A stretch of 64,000 nt of DNA, taken from NCBI GenBank assembly GCA_963675235.2, contig CAXXFU010000004.1, forward strand, positions 310,001 to 374,000, read 5' to 3'. The position numbers and the translations under genes were made by a program. Of this stretch, positions 25,414 to 34,031 are shown one piece after another. The notes beneath the pieces were generated by a model that saw nothing but the letters and a program-made list of their open reading frames with translations, had not been told where the DNA came from and made no database searches. This DNA is from JAHJQZ01 sp963675235. GTDB taxonomy: Bacteria; Pseudomonadota; Alphaproteobacteria; Rhizobiales; Devosiaceae. Within the stretch, counting starts at the first letter, position 1. Each line of letters begins with the position of its first letter.

Positions 25414-27228
25414 TCACTCGCCTTCGAGTTCTTCGCGCAGCACCTCGAGTTCGAGCCATTCCTCTTCAGCGGTGGCGAGCTCGGCGCCTGCCGTTTCCAG
25501 ATGCTTGCTCAGTGCCGCGAACACATCAGGGTCGCGCGCAAACAGATCGGGATCAGCGAGCTTTTCCTCTGTGGCGCGCAATTCGGCATGAAGGGCGTCG
25601 ATTCGGCCCGGCAGAGTCTTGAGGGCGTGCTGCTGCTTGAAGCTCAGCTTCCTCTTGCGTTCAGGCGCCGGTGCCGCCGGTTTCGGCGCAAGCTTGCGGG
25701 CAGGCTCCTCGGCCGCAGCCCTTGTCCGCGCCGCAACTCCAGCGCCACGCTGGGCCACCATGTCGGCATAACCACCGGCATATTCGATCCAGCGCCCGTC
25801 GCCGTCCGAAATGACGATCGAGGTGGCGACGCGATCGAGGAAATCGCGGTCGTGGCTGACAACGATCACCGTACCGGGATAGTCGGCGACCATTTCCTGC
25901 AGCAGGTCGAGCGTTTCCAGATCGAGATCGTTCGTCGGCTCGTCGAGCACCAAGAGGTTCGAGGGCAGAGACAGCGCCCGTGCCAGTGCCACACGGGCAC
26001 GCTCGCCACCGCTCAACCGGCTGACGGCGGTGCCGGCCTGCTCGGGAGTGAACAGGAAATCCTTCATGTAGGAGGCGAAATGGCGCTTGTTGCCGTTGAT
26101 CTCGATCCAGTCGGAATTGCCGCCGGTCAGCGCGTCCTTCAGCGTGGTTTGCGCGCCAAGGCTCTCCCGGCGCTGGTCGAGCATGGCCATGTCGAGATTG
26201 GTGCCGAGCTTCAGCGTACCCTCGTCCGGCTCGAGTGCCCCGGTCAGCAGCTTGATCAGCGTCGTCTTGCCGGCCCCGTTCGGGCCGACGATGCCAAGCC
26301 GGTCGCCACGCATGATGCGGGTGGTGAAGTCCTTGACGATCGGGCGCTCGCCAAAGCTTTTGGTCAGTCCTTCAGCATCGATGACGATCTGACCGGAGGT
26401 TTTCCCCGACGCCACTGACATTGCGACATTGCCGGTCGCCTTCTTGGCGTCGCGGCGTTTCTGCCTGAGGTCGGCCAGTTCGGCCATGCGCCGGACGTTG
26501 CGTTTACGCCGCGCCGTCACGCCATAGCGCACCCAGTGCTCCTCGCGCACGATCTGGCGGTCGAGCTTGTGCTGGGCCGCTTCTTCCTCGTCGAGCACCT
26601 CGTCGCGCCAGGCTTCGAACCCGGCAAAACCCTTGCTGAGGGTGCGGGCAGTGCCGCGGTCGAGCCAGACCGTCTGCCGCGTCAGATCGGTCAGAAACCG
26701 CCGGTCGTGGCTGATCAGCACATAGGCCGAGCGCAGGGAGGCCAGCTCGGCCTCGAGCCATTCGATCGCCGGCAGGTCGAGATGGTTGGTCGGCTCATCG
26801 AGCAGAAGGATATCGGGTTCGGGCGCCAGCGTCCGGGCCAGGGCCGCGCGCCGCGCCTCGCCGCCCGACAGCGTTGTCGTCTTCATCTCGGCATCGAGCC
26901 CGAGATGATCGATGAGATATTGCGCCCGGTGCGAAGGATCGCCCCCGGTCAGACCGGCAGCGACGAATTCGTGCACGGTCTCGAAGCCAGTGAGGTCCGG
27001 TTCCTGTGGCAGGTACCTGAGTGTTGCCCCCGGAGAGGCGAAGACCTCGCCGGAATCAGGTTCGACGATGCCTGCGGCGATCTTCAAAAGGGTCGACTTG
27101 CCCGAGCCGTTGCGCCCGACCAGCGCGACACGGTCGCCGGGCCGGACGGAAAGGTCGACGCATTCAAGCAGCGGCGTGCCGCCGAATGTCAGGGCGATAT
27201 TCTTGAGGGCTAAAAGCTCGGCGGCCAT
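25414..27228 (-). CDS. ABC-F family ATPase (Uup-like)
   Basis: A 604-residue protein with two ABC ATPase domains and no membrane segments. The first domain has Walker A GRNGSGKST near residue 38 and signature LSGGEARRAAL; the second has GPNGAGKTT near 314 and LSGGERARVALARAL. A basic linker (residues about 220-275) separates them, and the C-terminal 90 residues form a charged coiled coil, as in Uup. Members act on ribosomes or DNA rather than in transport. Start ATG at 27228. It stands alone between rirA and the sulfide genes. Confidence 0.9.
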   Translation of the reverse strand: MAAELLALKNIALTFGGTPLLECVDLSVRPGDRVALVGRNGSGKSTLLKIAAGIVEPDSGEVFASPGATLRYLPQEPDLTGFETVHEFVAAGLTGGDPSHRAQYLIDHLGLDAEMKTTTLSGGEARRAALARTLAPEPDILLLDEPTNHLDLPAIEWLEAELASLRSAYVLISHDRRFLTDLTRQTVWLDRGTARTLSKGFAGFEAWRDEVLDEEEAAQHKLDRQIVREEHWVRYGVTARRKRNVRRMAELADLRQKRRDAKKATGNVAMSVASGKTSGQIVIDAEGLTKSFGERPIVKDFTTRIMRGDRLGIVGPNGAGKTTLIKLLTGALEPDEGTLKLGTNLDMAMLDQRRESLGAQTTLKDALTGGNSDWIEINGNKRHFASYMKDFLFTPEQAGTAVSRLSGGERARVALARALSLPSNLLVLDEPTNDLDLETLDLLQEMVADYPGTVIVVSHDRDFLDRVATSIVISDGDGRWIEYAGGYADMVAQRGAGVAARTRAAAEEPARKLAPKPAAPAPERKRKLSFKQQHALKTLPGRIDALHAELRATEEKLADPDLFARDPDVFAALSKHLETAGAELATAEEEWLELEVLREELEGE

Positions 27229-27305
27229 ACGGATCCGTTTGACGGAGTGCGATTCGGCGAGGGTTTAGCGCGACCAATGGTCTTCCGCAACGAAACCCTT
27301 CGCCA

Positions 27306-28094
27306 CTAGACCAGCACCCCAAAGCCGCGCCAGACGATCCATGCGCCGATGATGAGCACCACGGCCGAGAAGATGAAGCGCAATGCATTGCGCGACTTGC
27401 CGAGCCATTTGCTGACAAGGGCGCCGACCAGGCCGCCCGCCGCGCCGCCGGCGATGAACAGGAGCGCCAGCTTCCAGTCGACAAGGCCCGATATGGCGTA
27501 ATTGGTCGCCGTCGTCGCGCCGAAGGCGAAGACCGAGACCAGCGAGGTCGCCGTGGCAAAGGCCAGCGGCATGCCGGTCGCCAGCATCAGCCCCGGCACA
27601 ATGAGAAAGCCGCCCCCGATGCCGAAAAAGCCGGAGAGCACGCCGACGCCGAACCCGGCCGGGATAAGCCGCGGCAGCAGTTTGCCGGCCGTGTCGGAAG
27701 ATAAGCGGATCTCGGCATTGCCGCCGCCCGACTTGCCGAGAAGCATGGTGCCGCCGACAACGAGCATCAAAAGGCCAAAAAGCACCAGTAGCTTTTCACC
27801 ATCGAGCGTCTTGGCAACGCTCGAACCGGCCCAGGCCCCGAGCATGCCGGAAACGGCGAAAACGGACGCACATTGCCACTTCACCCGTCCCGCGCGTGCG
27901 TGCGGAATGAGGTTGATCAAAGCGGTCAGCGCCACGGCCATAGCCGAGGTGCCAAGTGCCACCTGCGCCGGCGAGACACCGACGACATAGACCAGAAGCG
28001 GCACGGCAAGAATGGAGCCGCCACCACCGATAAGGGCGAGTACCAGCCCAACGAGTGCGCCGCTCAGCGGCGCCAGAAGATCAACAAAGGTCAT
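27306..28094 (-). CDS. TauE/SafE-family sulfite or organosulfur exporter
   Basis: A 262-residue permease with about eight spans. The two internal repeats are visible as GGGSILAVPLLVYVVGVSP near residue 24 and GIGGGFLIVPGLML near 160, the family signature. Its first codons overlap the end of the BigR-like repressor gene by 14 bp, so both are on one transcript. With the adjacent dioxygenase and rhodanese it probably removes sulfite produced by sulfide oxidation. That function is inferred from context. Confidence 0.9.
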   Translation of the reverse strand: MTFVDLLAPLSGALVGLVLALIGGGGSILAVPLLVYVVGVSPAQVALGTSAMAVALTALINLIPHARAGRVKWQCASVFAVSGMLGAWAGSSVAKTLDGEKLLVLFGLLMLVVGGTMLLGKSGGGNAEIRLSSDTAGKLLPRLIPAGFGVGVLSGFFGIGGGFLIVPGLMLATGMPLAFATATSLVSVFAFGATTATNYAISGLVDWKLALLFIAGGAAGGLVGALVSKWLGKSRNALRFIFSAVVLIIGAWIVWRGFGVLV

Positions 28095-28407
28095 TTTTCT
28101 CGTGGCTACAATAGATGGTGTGCAAGGACCCGAGCAGATCCTCTATGCGCGGATCGGCAAGCCGGTACCAGATCGTCTGGCTGTCTCGGCGGGTGGTGAC
28201 CAGCCCTTCGGACCGCATCTTTGCCAGATGCTGGCTGAGGGCCGACTGACTGAGCTCGACCGAGTCGGCAAGCGTGCCGACATTCATTTCGCCAGCCTGC
28301 ATCAGCCGGCACAGGATGACGAGGCGCTTGCCGTTACCCAAGGCCTTGAGGGTTTTGCCCATGGTGTCGGCCTGGCCCTCGAGATCCGCAATGTCTTGAC
28401 TCAGCAT
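28081..28407 (-). CDS. bigR: ArsR-family persulfide-sensing repressor (BigR/SqrR-like)
   Basis: A 108-residue winged-helix repressor. The recognition helix SQSALSQHLAKMRSEGLV is nearly the ArsR consensus. Cysteines at 33 (VILCRLM) and 100 (TIYCSH) match the pair that forms a tetrasulfide link in BigR and SqrR; a third is the last residue, C108. It is divergent from a Blh-type dioxygenase gene and overlaps the TauE permease gene, the usual BigR arrangement. It should repress both directions until sulfide or persulfide accumulates. Confidence 0.88.
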   Translation of the reverse strand: MLSQDIADLEGQADTMGKTLKALGNGKRLVILCRLMQAGEMNVGTLADSVELSQSALSQHLAKMRSEGLVTTRRDSQTIWYRLADPRIEDLLGSLHTIYCSHEKNDLC

Positions 28408-28410
28408 TTT

Positions 28411-28446
28411 AGTGCTCCGCTAAAAAAGCACTTGCTTTATAAGCAC
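28411..28446. promoter_or_regulatory. Candidate BigR operator region
   Basis: The 108-bp divergent gap has AGTGCT at 28411-28416 and the inverted arm AGCACT at 28427-28432, with another AAGCAC at 28441-28446, followed by the AT-rich GAATATATAG. It is the only dyad near both start codons. Assignment to the repressor is inferred from position. Confidence 0.45.
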
Positions 28447-28515
28447 AGTTGAATATATAGGTCAACCAACGAAGCGCGAAACGCCGCGCACAACACCAGT
28501 TCCGGAGACGACATC

Positions 28516-29403
28516 ATGTCCAAGCCCGTGATCGAAGCCTTCTTCGACAATCCGACTAACACGATTTCCTATCTTGTCGCAGATCCCGAAACGGGTGAGG
28601 CCGCCGTCATCGACCCCGTGCTCGATTACGATCACAAGGGTGGTACCGCCGATACCCGCTCGTGCGAGCGCATTCTCGCTTACGCCGAGGACAAGGGCTA
28701 CAAGATTGTCTGGGCCCTGGAGACCCACGCCCATGCCGACCACCTGTCCGGTGCACCTTTCTTCAAGGCCAAGACCGGCGCCAAGATCGGCATCGGCGAG
28801 AACATCACCAAGGTGCAGACCATTTTCCGCCCGGTGTTCAACGCCACGGACCTGAAGACCGACGGCTCCGATTTCGACCATCTGTTCACCGATGGCGAAA
28901 CCTTCAAGATCGGCAACCTGACCGGTGAGATCATCCATAATCCGGGCCACACGCCGGCCGACATCTCCTACAAGTTCGACGACGCCGTGTTTGTCGGCGA
29001 CACGCTGTTCATGCCCGATTTCGGCACGGCCCGTGCCGACTTCCCCGGTGGCGACGCCCATCAACTTTACCAGTCGATCCAGAAGCTTCTGGCCCTGCCC
29101 GACGAAACCCGGCTGTTCATGTGCCATGACTACAAGGCGCCGGGCCGAGACGAATATGCCTGGGAAACCACCGTCGCCGCCGAGAAACAGAACGTGCATC
29201 TCAAGGACGGCGTCACCGAAGACGAATTCGTCAGCATGCGTGAAACGCGCGATGCGACGCTTGCGGCTCCGACGCTGCTGTTGCCCTCGATTCAGGTCAA
29301 CATCCGCGCCGGCCGCTTCCCCAAGGCCGAGAACAACGGGGTCCACTACCTTGTCGTGCCGGTCAAGGCCAAGGATGGCAAGGACGCCATCGTCGCCGCC
29401 TGA
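28516..29403 (+). CDS. blh: Persulfide dioxygenase-type metallo-hydrolase (Blh/ETHE1-like)
   Basis: A 295-residue metallo-beta-lactamase-fold protein. The metal motif THAHADHLSG is near residue 75, with a further histidine in NPGHTPADISY, and GDTLFMPDFGTARADFPGG is the sequence typical of ETHE1-type dioxygenases. It oxidises glutathione persulfide to sulfite. GGAG precedes the ATG. It is divergent from the BigR-like repressor and followed after 53 bp by a rhodanese gene, forming a sulfide detoxification unit. Confidence 0.92.
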   Translation: MSKPVIEAFFDNPTNTISYLVADPETGEAAVIDPVLDYDHKGGTADTRSCERILAYAEDKGYKIVWALETHAHADHLSGAPFFKAKTGAKIGIGENITKVQTIFRPVFNATDLKTDGSDFDHLFTDGETFKIGNLTGEIIHNPGHTPADISYKFDDAVFVGDTLFMPDFGTARADFPGGDAHQLYQSIQKLLALPDETRLFMCHDYKAPGRDEYAWETTVAAEKQNVHLKDGVTEDEFVSMRETRDATLAAPTLLLPSIQVNIRAGRFPKAENNGVHYLVVPVKAKDGKDAIVAA

Positions 29404-29456
29404 CACCCGAACCCAACACACAGCAACCCTGAAAACTCCCGCACAGGACAAAACAT

Positions 29457-29840
29457 ATGAGCTTCCTCCAGTCCCTCATGGGTGGCCCGTCGACCGGCAC
29501 CCAGGTCCAGACCATTACCGGCAATTCCGCCGTTCAGTTCTTCGGTGACAAGGACACCGTCTTTGTCGACGTGCGTTCGCTCGGCGAGATGCAGATGTCC
29601 GGCACCATCAAGGGCGCCGTGCGTGCGCCGCTGCCCGAATTCATGAACCACGCCCGTCCCGACGGTTCCGGCAAGCTGCCGGCGGCCGACGCCGGCAAGC
29701 GCATCATCGTCGTTTGCGCCTCGGGTGCCCGTTCGGGCGCTGCCTGCCAGCAGCTGGTTCAGCTTGGCTATACCGATGTCGCCAATCTCCGGGGCGGCAT
29801 CGGCGCCTGGGCTCAGGCCGGGGGGGCCATGGAGCGCTAG
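29457..29840 (+). CDS. Rhodanese-domain sulfurtransferase
   Basis: A 127-residue single rhodanese domain. The active-site loop VVCASGARSG carries the catalytic cysteine near residue 86, and the CH2A-type VFVDVRSLGE motif is near 37. It follows the persulfide dioxygenase gene and ends at a strong terminator, so it is the last gene of that unit. It probably moves sulfane sulfur between thiols and the dioxygenase. No signal peptide is seen, so it is likely cytoplasmic. Confidence 0.9.
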   Translation: MSFLQSLMGGPSTGTQVQTITGNSAVQFFGDKDTVFVDVRSLGEMQMSGTIKGAVRAPLPEFMNHARPDGSGKLPAADAGKRIIVVCASGARSGAACQQLVQLGYTDVANLRGGIGAWAQAGGAMER

Positions 29841-29864
29841 TACCTTTTTCGCTCCAGCTCAGGT

Positions 29865-29900
29865 TAGGCCCGCGCCATCGGGGTGGCGCGGGCCTATTTT
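29865..29900 (+). terminator. Rho-independent terminator after the sulfide operon
   Basis: TAGGCCCGCGCCA (29865-29877) pairs perfectly with TGGCGCGGGCCTA (29884-29896) around a 6-base loop, followed by TTTT. It ends the dioxygenase-rhodanese transcript. Confidence 0.9.
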
Positions 29901-29948
29901 ATGCCGGACGTCTCCGCGAGCGAGACAACGGCAAAGACTGGCAGGAAC

Positions 29949-30764
29949 CTAGATCAGCCCGCGTATGTACGCGACACGGACGATCTGCTCATCGCTTTGC
30001 GCGCCGAGCTTCTTTCCAGCCGAGACCATGTACATCCGGACGGTCGACAGCTTGTCGTGCAGCCTGTCGGCGACCTGTTCGGCGCTAAGGCCCAGGGCAA
30101 GCAGCCGCACGATCTGCAGTTCGCGCGGTGAGAGGACGAAGGAATCGAATGTGTACCACCGGTCTCCGACCCTACCGGCCTTGAACAGGGCTGCGGCGCG
30201 TCGGCCGATGATGTCCGCTGCAAGCTCCATCAATGCGTAGTGCTCGTTCAAGAACGCCTGTCCGTGTTCGCGCTCGAGTTCGCTCCGAAAGGTGATCGAG
30301 GTCGAGAAGGCTTCGCCGGCAACGGACACGGGGAAATAGGCGAGGCCAAAATAGCCATCCTTTTCCATCGACTCGAGCATGCGTGAGGCATTGCCCTTCC
30401 GCCAGGCTTCAGTCACACCGAATCCCCAGCCCAGCAGTGCCGGCTCCCTGGCGCCGAAGATCCGCGGGATGAGCGGATCGCTGCGCTGCATGTTCTCTTC
30501 GAAATAGCGTGAAATCGCGGCCTCGTTCATGCTCGACGAGACACCGACGAGCTTTGCCCGTGCGTTGTCGAACACCGCACAATTGACCGCGCCCGCGCCG
30601 ATTTCCCTGCCGAAGTCCGCCGCGATCCGGAACAGGCTCGGGTAGTCGGCGACGGCCTCAACAGCCCGTCTCAGCACCTGCACCTTGTCCACATGGTCAC
30701 GCGAAATCTTCGTATGAGTCTTTGTCTGAAAAACAGGGGAACTATTTGGACCAGGCGCCAGCAT
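29949..30764 (-). CDS. LuxR-family regulator with autoinducer-binding-like domain (solo)
   Basis: A 271-residue protein. The C-terminal part (about residues 205-265) is a LuxR/GerE helix-turn-helix with LSPRELQIVRLLALGLSAEQVADRL. The N-terminal 180 residues resemble the autoinducer-binding fold, for example DPLIPRIFG and a GFGVTEAWR stretch. No luxI-type synthase is in the window, so it is a LuxR solo that may respond to external or endogenous signals. The two neighbouring genes are unrelated. The extreme N-terminus (about 20 residues) may be over-extended. Confidence 0.83.
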   Translation of the reverse strand: MLAPGPNSSPVFQTKTHTKISRDHVDKVQVLRRAVEAVADYPSLFRIAADFGREIGAGAVNCAVFDNARAKLVGVSSSMNEAAISRYFEENMQRSDPLIPRIFGAREPALLGWGFGVTEAWRKGNASRMLESMEKDGYFGLAYFPVSVAGEAFSTSITFRSELEREHGQAFLNEHYALMELAADIIGRRAAALFKAGRVGDRWYTFDSFVLSPRELQIVRLLALGLSAEQVADRLHDKLSTVRMYMVSAGKKLGAQSDEQIVRVAYIRGLI

Positions 30765-31286
30765 TGCTGTTTTCCTTGAGAAATTTCCTCGGCGAATCTG
30801 TTTAGCTCAAGTTTCAGTACTTTGCACGCGCATGCATCGAGACACCGGTATTCGACTCCTCAGGCAGGTCCCGCACGCCGCCGTCCGATATTGCGGCGCC
30901 TCATCCTTCCCGTCGGTTCGAGCAGGTTGCCAACGGCAAGTTCGGCTCGACCTAGCGACCTCGCCAGCCCCCGGGGGAGGCATCTGTGCATGGTTCCAAA
31001 TCGATGGGCCATCGAGCGCCAGATCATTTTACCTCCCGCGCCAGACATAGAGAGTTTATCCGGGACGGCATTCTGCAAACACTCGACTAGTTCAGCAGTC
31101 GGTAGAAAATATACAAGTTGTTATTTCCACTTCTCTGCGCATCACTTGGAATAACACGCTGCGCCGCAGAAGAACGACCACCTCTCTATGTTGACGACAG
31201 AGGACACCCTTCAGACCGGATGAAGCTTCCGCCAGCCACCGCAATGAAGGGCAATATGTAGCTAGAGGGCGTCGAGGGGATTCTGG
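30765..31286. other. Non-coding stretch upstream of the LuxR solo
   Basis: 522 bp without a convincing gene. It holds the LuxR promoter region and leads into the chemoreceptor remnant. Short open frames here have no family resemblance. Confidence 0.5.
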
Positions 31287-31968
31287 GAAAAGAAGTTCAT
31301 CATCTCCAAGACCGCCATTCGCGGCATTATCACCTATGCCAACGATGTCTTCCTGCGAATTGCGGAATGCCGCCTGCGCGAACTGGTCGGCAAACCGCAT
31401 TCGATGATACGACCGGCGGCCATGTCGCGCGCCGCTTTCATGCTCGTGTGGAACAAGCTGCACGCCGGTGACGAAATCTTCGTCTACGTCGTCAACAAGA
31501 CCAAGGACAACAACCATTGCTGGGCAACTGCGCAATTGATGCCGACCATCGATGAAACGGACCAGGTTGTCGGCTTCCATTCGAACCGGCGCAGCCTCCG
31601 GCGCGAAGCGCTCGACGCCATTTCGTAAGTCTATGATCTGGTTCTTGCCGAGGAGGCCGGACTTGAAACGGCAAGCCAAGCAGAGCCTTGCCGCCGGCTA
31701 CGCCCTTCCCACCAGCCTGATTGCCGATACCCGCATGGAATATTGCGAGTATGTCCGGTCTGTTTTTTTAGCGCAGCTTGGCATTGTCGGCATCACCAGC
31801 GAAACCCAGGCGCAGGCCGAAGCGATCGACCAGGTCAGTGTCTCCGTCCGGCATATGGACGAGATGACCCCGCACAACGCTGCCCTGGTCGAATAGACCA
31901 ATGCCGCCATCGAGCAAACCGAAGCCCAGGCCTTGGAGCTTGACAGCATCATCGAACTGTCACGCTGA
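31287..31968 (+). pseudogene. Decayed PAS-domain methyl-accepting chemotaxis receptor
   Basis: The remains of an Aer/MCP-type receptor are readable in pieces. From 31293 one frame gives IISKTAIRGIITYANDVFLRI and later WNKLHAGDEIFVYVVNKTKD and GFHSNRR, a typical PAS sensor domain, ending at TAA (31626). The same frame continues beyond the stop with VYDLVLAEEAG. Around 31680 the reading shifts to another frame with SLAAGYALPTSLIADTRMEY, then joins the extreme C-terminal MCP tail (RHMDEMTPHNAALVE, TNAAIEQTEAQALELD), in which one GAG appears to have become TAG (31894). The membrane, HAMP and signalling core is deleted. Confidence 0.85.
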
Positions 31969-32068
31969 CAGGATCGCAAGCGGCAAAAGCGGCCTGACAG
32001 CGCCGCGGCAAACGGCCCCGGACGCTAGCGGCGGTACCACTTGCCTTTCCCTCCCTTCGCTCCTATAA

Positions 32069-32100
32069 ACCCGGCTTCGAACCGGGTGCGCCGGCCGAAA
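32069..32100 (+). other. Structured leader upstream of rpmI
   Basis: ACCCGG (32069-32074) pairs with CCGGGT (32082-32087) around CTTCGAA, followed by GGCCGAAAGGC, a possible GAAA tetraloop. It precedes rpmI by about 60 bp. Autoregulatory leaders are known for L20 operons, but a match here is not established. Confidence 0.4.
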
Positions 32101-32157
32101 GGCATGCCGTGCGGACCGAATAATGCTCGCCCCAAGGGGCATACAGAAAGCAGCAAA

Positions 32158-32358
32158 ATGCCGAAGATGAAGACCAAGTCGGGCGCCAAGAAGCGCTTCA
32201 AGATGACGGCGTCTGGCAAGGTGAAGGCCGGCGTTGCCGGCAAGCGCCACCGTCTGATCAATCACAATGCCAAGTATATCCGCACCAACCGCGGCACCAA
32301 GGTGCTGACGGACGCGGATGAGGGCATCGTGAAAAAGTACATGCCGTACAACCGCTAA
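32158..32358 (+). CDS. rpmI: 50S ribosomal protein bL35
   Basis: A 66-residue basic protein beginning MPKMKTKSGAKKRFK, the family signature, and ending KKYMPYNR. The ATG at 32158 follows an AGAAAGCAG. It is directly upstream of rplT (21-bp gap). In many bacteria infC precedes rpmI; here it does not, and a decayed chemoreceptor lies upstream instead. Confidence 0.97.
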   Translation: MPKMKTKSGAKKRFKMTASGKVKAGVAGKRHRLINHNAKYIRTNRGTKVLTDADEGIVKKYMPYNR

Positions 32359-32379
32359 CGCCACGGAAGGAGCAAGCAC

Positions 32380-32781
32380 ATGGCTCGCGTCAAACGGGGC
32401 GTTACCAATCACGCCCGTCACAAGAAGACATTCAAGGCAGCCGAGGGCTATTACGGCCGCCGCAAGAACACCATCCGCACCGCCAAGGCGGCCGTGGACA
32501 AGGCCGGCCAGTACGCCTATCGCGACCGCCGCGCCAAGAAGCGCAATTTCCGCTCCCTGTGGATCCAGCGCATCAACGCCGCCGTGCGTTCGCACGGAAT
32601 GACCTATGGCCGATTTATCGACGGCCTCGGCAAGGCCGAGATCGCCGTTGACCGCAAGGTTCTGTCGGATCTGGCGATCCGCGAGCCGGAGGCCTTCGAA
32701 GTTCTCGTCGCCAAGGCGAAGGCCGCGCTCGGTTATCTCGAAGGCGTGGAAAAGACCACGCACGAGCGTATTTCGGCGTAG
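32380..32781 (+). CDS. rplT: 50S ribosomal protein bL20
   Basis: A 133-residue basic protein. It starts MARVKRGVTNHARHKKTFK and contains YYGRRKNTIRTAK and RDRRAKKRNFRSLWIQRINAA, all diagnostic of L20. GGAAGGAG precedes the ATG. It is co-transcribed with rpmI and followed by the pheS leader. In other bacteria L20 represses its own operon by binding the leader RNA. Confidence 0.98.
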   Translation: MARVKRGVTNHARHKKTFKAAEGYYGRRKNTIRTAKAAVDKAGQYAYRDRRAKKRNFRSLWIQRINAAVRSHGMTYGRFIDGLGKAEIAVDRKVLSDLAIREPEAFEVLVAKAKAALGYLEGVEKTTHERISA

Positions 32782-32816
32782 GCATCGCACTGGCAGGAAT
32801 CTGCCGAGGCCAAATC

Positions 32817-32857
32817 AAAGGCTCTGCTTCACCTCTTGGGGTGGCGCGGGGCCTTTT
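32817..32857 (+). promoter_or_regulatory. Hairpin between rplT and pheS, candidate attenuator
   Basis: AAAGGCTCTGC...CACC (32817-32833) pairs with GGTG...GCGGGGCCTTT (32840-32856) with one mismatch and few wobbles, followed by T. It lies 46 bp before pheS. It could attenuate or partly terminate transcription between the ribosomal and synthetase genes. The terminal U-run is short. Confidence 0.5.
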
Positions 32858-32902
32858 GCTTGTCTACAACCACTCCGCGCAAACGCCTTTTTGGAATCCG
32901 TC

Positions 32903-34030
32903 ATGACCTCTTCCGACCTCGACACCCTCAAAGCCGACCTTCTGATCCAGATCGCCGCCGCCGACGACGCAGCCGCGCTCGATGCCGTTCGCGTCGGGGC
33001 GCTCGGCAAGAAAGGCTCGGTCTCGGCCCTGCTGGCCACACTCGGCAAGATGACCCCGGACGAGCGCAAGGTGATGGGTCCGGCGCTCAACGGCCTCAAG
33101 ACCGAGATTGCCAAGACAATCGAAACGCGCGGCGCCGAATTGCAGGCCAAGGCACTCGAAGCCCGGCTCGCCGCCGAACGCGTCGATGTCACCCTGCCCC
33201 TGCCCAAGACGCCAACCTCTCAGGGCCGTGTCCATCCGGTCAGCCAGGTGCTCGACGAATTGACCGCGATCTTTTCCGACATGGGCTTCTCGATCGCCGA
33301 GGGTCCGGACATCGAGACCGACTACTACAATTTCACCGCGCTCAACTTCCCCGAAGGCCATCCGGCCCGGGAGATGCACGACACCTTCTTTCTGAAGCCG
33401 GATGCCCAGGGCAACCGCAAGCTGTTGCGCACCCATACCTCGCCGGTCCAGATCCGCTCGATGCTGAGGACCAATGAAGGTGCACCGGCGCCGTGGGTCT
33501 CGACCGCCATCGAGCCGCCGATCCGCATCATCGCGCCGGGCCGCACCTATCGCCACGACAGCGACCAGACGCACACGCCGATGTTCCACCAGGTCGAAGG
33601 TCTCGTGATCGACAAGTCGAGCCATATCGGTCAGCTGCGCTGGGTACTGGAAACCTCGCTTGCCGCCTTCTTCGAGGTCGATCACGTCAAGACGCGTTTC
33701 CGCCCGTCCTTCTTCCCCTTCACCGAGCCGTCAATGGAAGTCGACGTCCAGTGCGACCGCTCCGGCTCGGAAATCAAGATCGGCGAGGGCGAGGACTGGC
33801 TCGAAATTCTCGGCTGCGGCATGGTTCATCCCAATGTTCTGAGGAATTGCGGCCTCGATCCCGATGTCTACCAGGGCTTTGCCTGGGGCCTCGGCATCGA
33901 CCGCATCGCCATGCTGAAATACGGCATGCCGGACCTGCGCGCCTTCTTCGACGCCGACCAGCGCTGGATCGACCACTACGGCTTCCGCCCGCTCGACTTG
34001 CCGACCCTGTTCGGGGGCCTTGCGAGCTGA
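32903..34030 (+). CDS. pheS: Phenylalanine-tRNA ligase alpha subunit
   Basis: A 375-residue class II synthetase subunit. I start at the ATG at 32903 (MTSSDLDTLKADL); the frame is open further upstream across rplT. Motif 2 is visible in FHQVEGLVIDKSSH and motif 3 in GFAWGLGIDRIAMLKYG near the C-terminus. The N-terminal 90 residues form the usual coiled coil. It pairs with PheT to charge tRNA-Phe. Three short genes intervene before pheT. Confidence 0.97.
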   Translation: MTSSDLDTLKADLLIQIAAADDAAALDAVRVGALGKKGSVSALLATLGKMTPDERKVMGPALNGLKTEIAKTIETRGAELQAKALEARLAAERVDVTLPLPKTPTSQGRVHPVSQVLDELTAIFSDMGFSIAEGPDIETDYYNFTALNFPEGHPAREMHDTFFLKPDAQGNRKLLRTHTSPVQIRSMLRTNEGAPAPWVSTAIEPPIRIIAPGRTYRHDSDQTHTPMFHQVEGLVIDKSSHIGQLRWVLETSLAAFFEVDHVKTRFRPSFFPFTEPSMEVDVQCDRSGSEIKIGEGEDWLEILGCGMVHPNVLRNCGLDPDVYQGFAWGLGIDRIAMLKYGMPDLRAFFDADQRWIDHYGFRPLDLPTLFGGLAS

Positions 34031-34031
34031 G

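Noticed and set aside
30822..31154. 110-residue plus-strand ORF upstream of the chemoreceptor remnant
   Set aside because: Composition is unlike neighbours, with no ribosome site and no similarity to known proteins.
32069..32100. tRNA-like T-loop (TTCGAA) before rpmI
   Set aside because: The stem is too short and symmetric, and there is no acceptor, D-arm or anticodon arm.
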